Assembly: GCA_002796835.1 (NCBI GenBank)
Contig: LUGL01000016.1
Coordinates: 1-64,000 of the forward strand
DNA length: 64,000 nt
Origin: Elainella saxicola E1
GTDB lineage: Bacteria; Cyanobacteriota; Cyanobacteriia; Elainellales; Elainellaceae
Direction of reading: 5' to 3'
A program made the position numbers and the translations under genes. A model generated the notes under the pieces. The model was not told where the DNA came from. It did no database searches and saw only the letters and a list, made by a program, of their open reading frames with translations. Below, in pieces: positions 17,202 through 26,900 of this stretch. The stretch's first letter is position 1. Each line of letters begins with the position of its first letter.

Positions 17202-17232
17202 AACCCGCACTGACATTAGAGGATGAAAGATC

Positions 17233-19245
17233 ATGACAGCATTCGTATCAGTTGATCAGGTTGATAAAGTATTTCCACTGGGTGGTGGCAATGAATATGT
17301 GGCGCTGAAAGGCATCGATCTCAGCATCAAAAAAGGGGAATTTATTTCCCTGATCGGCCACTCTGGCTGCGGCAAGTCTACTTTACTCAATATGATCGCA
17401 GGTCTGGATTTGCCCACCGATGGTGTTGTATTGCTGGATGGGGAAAGCGTCAAGCGGCCCGGTCCCGACAAGATGGTGGTGTTTCAAAACTACTCTTTGC
17501 TGCCCTGGATGACCGTGCGGGAAAATATTACCTTGGCCGTCGATGAGGTGATGCGCGATATCCCTAAGGCTGAACGGGACCAAATTGTGCAGCAGCATAT
17601 CGATATGGTGGGTCTGCAACCCCATGCCGATAAACAGCCTGCCATGCTCTCTGGGGGACAGAAACAGCGGGTAGCGATCGCTCGTGCTCTGGCAATTCGG
17701 CCTAAGCTGCTGCTGCTGGATGAACCGTTTGGCGCATTGGATGCCTTAACGCGCGGTAACCTGCAAGAGCAGTTGATGAGAATCTGCGAAGAGAATCATG
17801 TGACTGCGGTGATGGTGACGCATGATGTCGATGAGGCGGTGTTGCTGAGCGATCGCATCGTCATGTTGACCAACGGACCCGGTTCCAACATTGGTGGCAT
17901 TCTGGAAGTCGATATTCCGCGTCCCCGCAAGCGCATGGAAGTGGTGAAGCATCCCAGCTATTACAGTTTGCGGAGTGAAATCATCTATTTCCTGAATCAG
18001 CAGAAGCGAGTCAAGAAGATCAAAGCCCGCAAGGTTTCGGTGATTGCGCGGCATGGTTTGGAAAAAGTGAATCTGGACATTGGCTATGTGCCGCTGACGG
18101 CCTGCGCTCCGGTGGCGATCGCCAAAGAGAAAGGCTTCTTCCAGAAACATGGTCTGGATGAAGTGACGCTGGTGCGGGAAACGAGCTGGCGCGGCATTGT
18201 CGATGGTCTGGTGGGCGGCTATCTGGATGCGGCGCAAATGCCTTCTGGGATGCCGGTCTGGTTGAGCACAGGTGGACACCAGGAAAAACCAATTCCCGTG
18301 GTGAGCAGCTTGACCATGACCCGGAATGGAAATGCCATCACGCTCGATCGCAAGTTTTATGAGCAGAATATTCGCACGGCTGCTGACTTCAAGCGGTATC
18401 TGCGCGAAACGCCCAATCAACGGCATACCCTGGGTATGGTCCATCCTTCTTCGATGCATAACATCCTGTTGCGCTACTGGTTGGCCGCAGGTGGTATCGA
18501 TCCCGATCATGATGTGCAGCTCAAGACGATTCCTCCGGCTCAAATGGTGGCTGACCTGAAAGCTGGAACGATCGATGGATTTTGTGTGGGTGAACCCTGG
18601 AATGTGCGGGCTGCCATGGAGGAAATTGGCTTTACCGTAGCGACTGACCTCGACATCTGGGTGGGACACCCCGGCAAGGTGCTGGGCGTGCGGGAAGATT
18701 GGGCGAATGCTTATCCCAATACTCACATTGCGTTAGTCAAAGCGTTACTGGAGGCTTGTCACTTCTGCAATGATCCCAATAATGCAGCTGAGATTCGGCA
18801 AATCTTGGCAGGCCCAAATTATGTCAGCACCAGTCCAGACTATATTCACCTCACCGATCCGATCGATTTTCGACGCGATCCAGAGCATCCGTTGAGTGGC
18901 TATGCCCATCACCAGTTCTTTGGCCAGGGTGTTAACCGTCCCAGTCGGACTGAAACGCTGTGGACCATGACCCAATTGGCTCGCTGGGGAGATACTCCTT
19001 TACCGCGCAACTGGATGGAAATTATTGAACGGGTTTGTCGAGTCAGCGTGTTCAGCATTGCGGCACGAGAATTGGGCTTCCTGGATATTTCCACCTTTAG
19101 CCGTGGGCCGATTCAGTTGTTTGATGGCACGGTCTTCAAGTCTGATACAGACCCGATCGACTATCTCAACAGTCAGGCCATTAAGCGGGATTTCAGCGTC
19201 GCCGAAGTGGTTTTGGATGCCCGTCCTACCCCTCGCGTTGCTTAG
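17233..19245 (+). CDS. nrtC: Nitrate transporter ATPase fused to a substrate-binding domain, NrtC
   Basis: A 670-aa fusion. Residues 1-~255 are an ABC ATPase with Walker A GHSGCGKST, signature LSGGQKQR and Walker B LLLLDEP. Residues ~285-660 are an NrtA-like solute-binding domain in the cytoplasm (LDIGYVPLTACAPVAIAKE, GTIDGFCVGEPWNVRAA). In characterised cyanobacteria this C-terminal domain mediates inhibition of nitrate uptake by ammonium, and the fusion separates nrt operons from cyanate or taurine systems. It starts 31 bp after nrtB. Confidence 0.95.
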   Translation: MTAFVSVDQVDKVFPLGGGNEYVALKGIDLSIKKGEFISLIGHSGCGKSTLLNMIAGLDLPTDGVVLLDGESVKRPGPDKMVVFQNYSLLPWMTVRENITLAVDEVMRDIPKAERDQIVQQHIDMVGLQPHADKQPAMLSGGQKQRVAIARALAIRPKLLLLDEPFGALDALTRGNLQEQLMRICEENHVTAVMVTHDVDEAVLLSDRIVMLTNGPGSNIGGILEVDIPRPRKRMEVVKHPSYYSLRSEIIYFLNQQKRVKKIKARKVSVIARHGLEKVNLDIGYVPLTACAPVAIAKEKGFFQKHGLDEVTLVRETSWRGIVDGLVGGYLDAAQMPSGMPVWLSTGGHQEKPIPVVSSLTMTRNGNAITLDRKFYEQNIRTAADFKRYLRETPNQRHTLGMVHPSSMHNILLRYWLAAGGIDPDHDVQLKTIPPAQMVADLKAGTIDGFCVGEPWNVRAAMEEIGFTVATDLDIWVGHPGKVLGVREDWANAYPNTHIALVKALLEACHFCNDPNNAAEIRQILAGPNYVSTSPDYIHLTDPIDFRRDPEHPLSGYAHHQFFGQGVNRPSRTETLWTMTQLARWGDTPLPRNWMEIIERVCRVSVFSIAARELGFLDISTFSRGPIQLFDGTVFKSDTDPIDYLNSQAIKRDFSVAEVVLDARPTPRVA

Positions 19246-19253
19246 TTCAGATC

Positions 19254-19289
19254 TGTAGGAGTGGTATTCACTCCGGTGAGTCTCCTACA
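19254..19289 (+). other. Intercistronic hairpin between nrtC and nrtD
   Basis: TGTAGGAG and CTCCTACA form an 8-bp perfect stem with a smaller inner ACTC/GAGT stem. There is no T-run, so it is more likely an mRNA stability or processing structure than a terminator. Confidence 0.6.
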
Positions 19290-19315
19290 GGTCTACTAAC
19301 TTCTCAGTTAATTGC

Positions 19316-20308
19316 ATGGATCCATATCTCAATCATTCTGGCAAGATGGAAAACATGGCATCACTTAACTCTGCAAATTCGGCCCTGCATTTTGAAACTG
19401 AACCGAATTACGGAAATAGAATATCCACGAATGGAACGTTAGGAATGACGCAAACAGTACAGCCCGATATACAAAAAACTCGCAAGATTAGTGAACCAGG
19501 TCCAACCTCAGTAGATCCCAATGGTTTCTTAGTGGTTGATAATGTCACTAAGGTTTATCCAACCGCGAAAGGTCCATTTGTCGTACTTGATGGAATTAAC
19601 CTGACCATTAACGAAGGAGAATTTATTTGCTTGATCGGCCATTCCGGCTGCGGCAAGACTACGCTTCTCAACATGGTTTCTGGCTTCAATACCCCATCTA
19701 CTGGGCAAGTGCGGCTGCAAGGTCAACCTATCACCAAACCTGGTCCCGATCGCATGGTGGTGTTCCAAAACTATGCGCTGCTACCCTGGATGACCGTTAC
19801 TGATAATGTATACCTGGCTGTTGATTCGGTGTATCCTGACAAGCCTGAAGTCGAAAAACGGGAGATTGTGCGGGAACATTTGGCGATGGTTGGTTTAACC
19901 GAAGCCGCAGATAAGAAAATCACCCAAATTTCAGGTGGGATGAAACAGCGGGTGTCGATCGCTCGTGCCTTGTCAATTCGCCCGAAGTTGCTGATTCTCG
20001 ATGAACCGTTCGGGGCATTGGATGCGATCACCAAAGAGGAACTGCAAGAAGAGCTGCTGAAAATTTGGAGTGATCATCGCTGCACAGTTTTGATGATTAC
20101 CCACGATATTGATGAGGCTCTGTTCCTGGCCGATCGACTCGTGATGATGACCAATGGTCCTAGCGCCAAAATTGGTGAAGTGATGACGATTCACTTTCCG
20201 CGTCCGCGCGATCGAGCTCGCATTATGGAAGATCCAGAATATTACGATCTGCGCAACTACGCTCTGGATTTTCTCTACAACCGCTTTGCCCACGACGACG
20301 ACGAATAA
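19316..20308 (+). CDS. nrtD: Nitrate ABC transporter ATPase NrtD
   Basis: A 330-aa ATPase with Walker A GHSGCGKTT, signature ISGGMKQR and Walker B LLILDEP. It pairs with the NrtC ATPase domain to drive nitrate/nitrite import through NrtB. The N-terminus carries about 70 residues before the ABC domain, longer than usual. Later starts at Met43 (19442) or nearby are possible because no clear ribosome site precedes 19316. It is the last gene of the operon, followed by a terminator. Confidence 0.93.
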   Translation: MDPYLNHSGKMENMASLNSANSALHFETEPNYGNRISTNGTLGMTQTVQPDIQKTRKISEPGPTSVDPNGFLVVDNVTKVYPTAKGPFVVLDGINLTINEGEFICLIGHSGCGKTTLLNMVSGFNTPSTGQVRLQGQPITKPGPDRMVVFQNYALLPWMTVTDNVYLAVDSVYPDKPEVEKREIVREHLAMVGLTEAADKKITQISGGMKQRVSIARALSIRPKLLILDEPFGALDAITKEELQEELLKIWSDHRCTVLMITHDIDEALFLADRLVMMTNGPSAKIGEVMTIHFPRPRDRARIMEDPEYYDLRNYALDFLYNRFAHDDDE

Positions 20309-20336
20309 GTTGGATCGAGACACAATTGCCTTGGTT

Positions 20337-20362
20337 AAGGGTGGGTATTCCCCACCTTTTTT
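20337..20362 (+). terminator. Rho-independent terminator of nrtABCD
   Basis: AAGGGTGGG and CCCCACCTT form a GC-rich stem around TATT and are followed directly by TTTTTT. It lies 28 bp after the nrtD stop. Confidence 0.85.
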
Positions 20363-20430
20363 CTTGCTGTCTTTTGAGCCAAAATTGGTATAGAGCAAAC
20401 TATAGAGTGAAACTTAAAAACTCAAATAGG

Positions 20431-20916
20431 ATGGAAAAAGCAACGTTTGGTGCAGGCTGTTTCTGGGGCGTTGAAGATAAATTTTGCGCAGTTCAGGGCG
20501 TGATTGCAACTTCAGTTGGATACATGGGCGGACATTTTGAAAATCCCAGCTACCTCGATGTGCTCTCTCGCATCACCGGTCACGCCGAAGTTGCACAAAT
20601 TGAGTACGACCCAAGTGTCGTATCCTATAACGCTCTCCTGACTATTTTCTGGGATATCCATGATCCGACCAGCCTGAATCGCCAGGGACCCGATCGCGGA
20701 GAACAATATCGATCGGTAATTTTTTATCACACCCCGGAGCAGCGGCTTGCCGCAGAACAATCTAAACAGACACTGCAACGATCTGGTCGGTATGACAAAC
20801 CAATTGTCACCCAAATTCAACCTGCTTCCGCTTACTGGTTGGCAACTGAAGACCATCAGCAATATTTGGCCAAGAGACGCCTTGCCAAAGCAGCATCGAA
20901 TACAGCATCAAATTAA
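20431..20916 (+). CDS. msrA: Peptide-methionine (S)-S-oxide reductase MsrA
   Basis: A 161-aa MsrA that repairs oxidised methionine. The catalytic motif GAGCFWGVE lies at residues 7-15 with the nucleophilic Cys10. Further family motifs are GYMGGHFENPSY and the central HDPTSLNRQGPDRGEQYRS. ATG 20431 is chosen because the motif should begin close to the N-terminus; the track's upstream extension crosses the nrt terminator. Convergent with the CheA-type gene. Confidence 0.93.
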   Translation: MEKATFGAGCFWGVEDKFCAVQGVIATSVGYMGGHFENPSYLDVLSRITGHAEVAQIEYDPSVVSYNALLTIFWDIHDPTSLNRQGPDRGEQYRSVIFYHTPEQRLAAEQSKQTLQRSGRYDKPIVTQIQPASAYWLATEDHQQYLAKRRLAKAASNTASN

Positions 20917-20951
20917 GGGCTGCCAATCCTGATTCGATCGGCAACCCTTTG
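20915..20951. terminator. Probable bidirectional terminator between msrA and the CheA gene
   Basis: AAGGGCTGCC and GGCAACCCTT pair with one mismatch around a 14-nt loop. Short A and T tracts flank the stem on both sides. It overlaps the last base pairs of msrA. Confidence 0.5.
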
Positions 20952-20970
20952 CTCTGAAAATCCAGCAGGT

Positions 20971-23900
20971 TTAACCCACCACCATCACTTCACCCTTTAA
21001 CATGCGCTGAGCTGCATCCAGCAACATTTCTTCCAGATAGGGTTTAGTGAAGTACCCTTTTGCACCCAATTGAACCGCCATTTGACGGTGACGATCGGCC
21101 CCACGAGAAGTCAACATCGCGATCGGCAGGTGGCTGAGATGGGGGTCTTTTTGGATGCGGGACAGCAGTTCTAAACCATCCATTCTCGGCATTTCAATAT
21201 CGCAGAATACCAGGTCGCAAGGTAAGCCCGATCGCAGTTTCTCCCAGGCTTCCTGACCATCCCGCGCTTGCTCAACCCGATAGCCAACTTTGCTGAAGGT
21301 CATCGACAACAGTTCACGCACCGTAATCGAGTCATCCACAATTAGCACCGTCGGTTCGCTGGCAACCACGGGTTCGGGTGGCAGTTGTTCACCCTTATCC
21401 CACAGCAGTGAACCTGGTTCTCGGCGAATGCGACCCTGCCACAGATCGATCAGTTCCAACACGTCGGCGATCGGCATAATTCGCCCATCCCCTAATACGG
21501 TGGCCCCTGCTACGCCAATTGGTTTCGGCACGGGTCCTTCTAGCTGCTTGATTACAATTTCCTGTTCGCCCAACACCTGATCGACTTGCAGAGCCAAGAA
21601 ATTGCCAGCACTTCGCAGCACCACGATCGAAATAATGTCTTCTTCCTGGTTGCCACCGTAAACACTGCCTCGGCCTAAGACCCGGTTGTAGCGTAACAAT
21701 TCTGCCAGAGGTTGGAATGGCAGCAAAATGTCGCGCCATTGAATACATTGCCGTCCTTGTTCATCGGTCTGGATCCGCTCTTTGGGCACGTCCAGCATGT
21801 CTTCAACCCCATCCATTGGGAAGGCGATCCGAGCTCGGTTGCTGATGCAGCAGAGTGCTTTCGAAATACTTAGTGTCAGCGGTAGCCGGATAGTAAATGT
21901 TGTGCCCTTGCCAATTACAGAGTCAATGTTGATTGTGCCGCGAATCTCATTCAAGTTATTCCGCACCACATCCAAACCCACGCCGCGACCGCGTAAGTCA
22001 TCAGCCTGATCGACCGTACTAAAACCATGATGGAAAAGCAGATCGTAAGTATCCAACCGCGACATTTCACGCGCTTGCGTTGCGGTGATCACTCCTTTAG
22101 CTAAAGCTTTAGCCCTAACCGTTTCTGGATTGATGCCTGCCCCATCATCGCTGACCGAAATCACGGTTTGGTTCCCTTGGTGGAAGGTGCGAATCGTAAT
22201 GCGGCCCGTGGGTGACTTGCCTGAGGCAATCCGCTGTTCGGGCGTCTCAATGCCGTGGGCGATCGCATTATTAACCAAATGGGTCATGGGGTCATACAAC
22301 AACTCCACGATCATCTTGTCGATCAGGGTGTCGCGGCCTTCGATCACCAGTTCAGCTTGCTTACCATATTTCAACGAGTTATCTCGCACCCCACGCGGTA
22401 GACGATCGGCAGTTTGAGAGAACGGTACCATTCGAGAGCGGGTCAGCCCCTCTTGCAGTTGCGTAGTAATCTGCCGGAAGTTGCGCGTCACCTGATCTGT
22501 TTCTTCCACCACGAAGTCAATGTCAGACGCAGACTCTCGCACTCGCACAATCAGCTCGATCATCTCTTGCGAGAGAGTATGGAAGCCAGTAAACCGATCC
22601 ATTTCCAGGGCGTCAAAACTTGCACCTGTGGCATGGTTGGTCTGTCCGGACGGGCTAAAGCCACTAATTGGCGTAAAAACTGGCTGACCTCGGCGGCTAG
22701 AAAGCAAAGAACTTTCCAATAAAGACCGTTCATATAGATCGCGCATTCGCTGACCCACATCGCTCAGTTGTTGCACCTGATAGAGCAAATTATCAAGGAA
22801 TTGCCGTAACCGTTCTTCTGCCTGCTCCAAGCTGTTGCGGTTCACCACCATTTCCCCAACCAGGTTGTTGAGGTTATCCAGATGTTTGACCGAAACCCGC
22901 ATGGTTTGTTCGCTGAGGCCACTGCGACGATTGGGACGGCGATTTGCGGCAGCGGGAGATTTGCGTGCCGGAGAAGATCCCATTCCTAGCGTTTGATCGG
23001 CATCCTGAAGTAAGGCTTCCAGATCGCTAAACTCATCTTCCACTTCGGCTTTAGCGCTAGCTGGGACAGGAGGAGCCAGGGTGACTTCGGGTGGCAGTGC
23101 AACAGGCGGTGTGTCCTCTAATAAAGCATCCAAATCAGCAAAGTCATCGGTTTCAGCAGCAATTTCTTCCGGTGGATCTTCATGGATGGCGGTTACCGGA
23201 AAACTATCTTCTGCGAGGACAGCCTCTAAATCATCGAACGCAACTGGCTCAGCTGCATCCTGCTCAGATAACAGCGCATCCAAATCATCCATTTCGCTAG
23301 ATTCATGGGTGAGCAGCGCATCCCAATCCTCTAAATCGCTATTCGACAGCCCTGTATCAGCAGCGATCGATAAATCCGGAGATTCCAGATCCAGAAATCC
23401 ATCCAGATCTTCTAATTCCGGTTCCAGGACGATCGGTTCTGCCAATTCTGTGGGTTCAATCTCGACTGCTTCTGGTTCGAGGTCAGCTAATCCGAAGTCT
23501 AGTTCTGAGAGCGCTTCATTATCGCGATCGGCTGATTCACTCAGCAGAAAATCAGCATCATTCAATTCACCTGAGGCATCTGCGAAATCAAAATCATCGA
23601 TCGAGTCATTGGCAGTCGCATTTGCTGCAAAGAATGCAGAACCGGCAGCTAAACCTAAACCGGCGATGCCCAACCCAGCAAGATCGTTCGATTCATCTGC
23701 GCTAGGCAGGGATGATTCTGCATCATCACCTGAGTCATCACCAAAGTCATCAAAGCTCAACTCATTGAGATCGAATGTGGGTTCGGTTTCTGCCAATTCG
23801 GTGTCAAACAACGAATCTGCCGTAAATTCTGTAGAGGTTGCTTGATCGAAGTCCAAATCATTCAGCTCTAAAGATGCCTCATCTGCTCCAGCAGCAGCAT

Positions 23901-26900
23901 CCGAGAAGAGATCTAGATCAGAACCACCAGTTTCCCCTTCCAAGAAGAGATCTAGACCAGAATCACTAGCTTCCCCTTCCGAGAAGAGATCTAGATCAGA
24001 GCCGCTAGTTTCCCCTTCTGAGAAAAGTTCTAAATCAAAATCACTAGTTTCCTTATCAAAGAGCAGCTCAGCCGCTGGACTTTCCTCTGGCTCTGCACCC
24101 AGCTCCAGATCAAAATCAGAGGTGAACTGATCTGCTGCTACGGCATCTGATTCTGAGCCCAAGTCGAGCTCAAACTCTTCTGTCAAATCACTGGGCTCAT
24201 TTCCAAAGCCCAGGCCAAAACCATCTGTCAGACTGTTGGCGTCATCAGCGTTTAAGTCCAGGCCAAAACTATCTGTTGCATCATTGGAAGTTTCAGTACC
24301 CAGCTCCAGATCAAAATCATTATCAAAACTACTTGGCGCTTCAGCACCCAAATTCAGATCAATGCTGTCTGTTGGCTGAGCCGCATTCAGGGATTCGACA
24401 TCATCCGCACCAAAATCTAGATCAAAGCTATTGGCTAGGCTGTCTGAATCCGCAACTCCCAAATCCAGATCAAAACTATTGGTTAGGCTATCTGGATCCG
24501 CAGCTCCCAAATCCAGATCAAAATCATCAGCTGCAACTTCAGCTTCAGTGCTTGCCTCGAAGTCAAAACTATCTGTCAGGCTACTTAGGTTCAGGTCATC
24601 TGCATGATTAGCATTGGGATCTAAGTCAAAGCTTGAAGCTAAGCTATCTGCCTCACCAGTCCCAAAATCCAGTTCAAAGTTATCGGTTGTCCCTTCTGCT
24701 TCAGAACTTAAATCCAGCCCAAAGTTATCGGTTGTCCCTTCTGCTTCAGCCCCGAAATCCAGCTCAAAGCCGTCTGTCAGGTTCGCTAAATCTAGATCGT
24801 TCGCAGCATTAGAAATGTCCGGCTCGCCCTCAAACAAATCTAGGCTCGTTTCAGTTGGCTCTAAATCAAAGTCTGCCAATTCTGCCTCTGCTGCCCCTTC
24901 TGTTTCAAGCTCTGTTTCAAGCTCTGTTTCGAGCAACACTGGATCAACTGTCTCATCCAGCCCAATGTCATCAAAATTAAGACTTGGCTCGGTTGCATTT
25001 TCATCCGACTCGTCGGAAGTAAACCAGTTGAAACCATCTCCTGAGCGATCGCTATCGATGCTTAAATCGGCGAGGTCATCCGAAAGCTCAAACTCTGCTA
25101 AATCGATCGACTCAGCAGGGATCGCATCTGCATCTGCAGCTAAATCCAGGCCAAATGCGTTGTCTAGGCCAACCGACTCAAAGGCAATATCTTCTTCTAC
25201 AGCCATGTTTTGGGCAGCGGGTTCTTCGTTATCGGCGAACCAGTTGAGATCCAAATCTGAGGGCAGGGGAGCGTTGCTTAGCTCATGATTTGGCTCGATC
25301 GCAGCAGACCAGGCGTCCATTCCCAGCTCATCTGACAAATCAAGGTTCAGAGTTTCGGAAGCATCAGCTGCTTCTGTCAAACCAGGGATGTTGAAATCAG
25401 CAGACTCGCTACTATCGGTCAAAGCCTCGAAGCCCAAGTCATCCGATCCAATTTCGGGATCCTCTAGATGGAATGCCACCAACTCAGAGCTGTCTAAAAG
25501 CTCCTCATCACCAAGGTCAGTGACATCCAGGGCAAAGTCTGCCAGATTCAGTTCATCTGTTTGATTCAATGCAGCTTCAGGCTGAACAAACGGATTGTCA
25601 TCCTGCCAATTCAGGTCAGCGACAGAGTCCGTAGTCGATGAATCAAACGAGAATAGGTCGGCTATCTCACTAGCGGGTTGACCCCATTCCGCTGCTTCGC
25701 TGGCTAAGCTGTTGAATTCTTCTGTATCAGCATCAGACCAAGGATCAGAGAGTGGTTGCGGCACAAAGGAATCAGATGTCGCTTCTTCCTCTGGTTGCTC
25801 TAATTCTTCTGATGCCGCTAGTTCTGGAATGTCGATCGCATTAGAGGAATCTAGAAATGTATTATCTGGATCCGTTGCAAACCCTAAATCATCGAAGGAA
25901 TTTTCTGAAAAGTTGAGATTGGCTTCCTGATCGCCATTGTCAGGATTCAAATCATCAAGATTCAGCTCGCCAAAATTGAGATCGCCACCTAACTCAGAGT
26001 CAGCAAAGTTCAGGTCAGAAGGTTCAGCAGTGGTTTCCGAAGTTTCTGAGCCAAATAGATCGAGATCATTGGCTAGATCGATCGTTGGAGATCCTTCAGC
26101 CTCTAGATTCAGTTCAGGCATGTCTAACGCATTAGAGCCACCGAGTTCTGAATCTAAATCAAATTCAGGCAACGCTGCCGCATTGAGATCGCCACTTAAA
26201 TCCAGATCTGAGAAGTCCAGGTCAGAGGGTTCAGCGGCAGTTTCTGAGCCAAATAGGTCGAAATCATTGGCCAGATCGATCGCTGGGGATTCCTCGTTTT
26301 CTAGACTCAGCTTAGGGATATCCAGATCGTTAGAGCCACCGAGTTCTGCATCTAAGTCAAATTCAGGTAAGGTTTCTGCGTCAGTAACACCAGAGGTTAA
26401 CCAGTCTTCAGTAGAACTTTCGTTCAATGCGATATTTTGTTCCAGGGTTTCCGACGTGCTTGCTAACCCAGAATCAGTTAATTCAGAATCAGTCAACTCG
26501 GAATCACTGAGGTCAAAACCATCGAAGGCAGAACCATCAAGATCTGTAAAGAGTGCATCGAGATTGGGTGATCTATCCTCTCCCTGATCTGACCCCAAGT
26601 CAGCCGCTTCATTTTCTGCCGCAAACATTGCAAACGGATCGGTATCATCTGAAGTCGCGGGTTCCAATCCAGATAAATCAAGAAACAGGTCATCCTCTGG
26701 AGCAATTTCCTCATCGGTGCCAAAGTTGAAGTCGATCGATTCTGTGTTCTCTGGTGGAGCTAGCTGCATGCCGTTCAGCAAACCAGACAAATCTTCTGTC
26801 TCTTCCAACAGCAGATCTTCTGATTGCTCCTGAAACAGCAGATCGGAAAGATCACTTTCTTCCTCAAAACTTGGTTCAGCGGATGGTTCTATGATTTCTG

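Noticed and set aside
17746-18726. 326-aa minus-strand ORF opposite nrtC
   Set aside because: Shadow of a well-supported conserved gene; His-rich composition without any domain.
23081-26587. Long Ser-rich plus-strand ORFs (254, 224 and 216 aa) opposite the CheA-type gene
   Set aside because: They are antisense shadows of the Asp/Glu/Ser-rich linker; their Ser/Lys-rich low-complexity content follows from the repeat codons and no ribosome site or domain is present.
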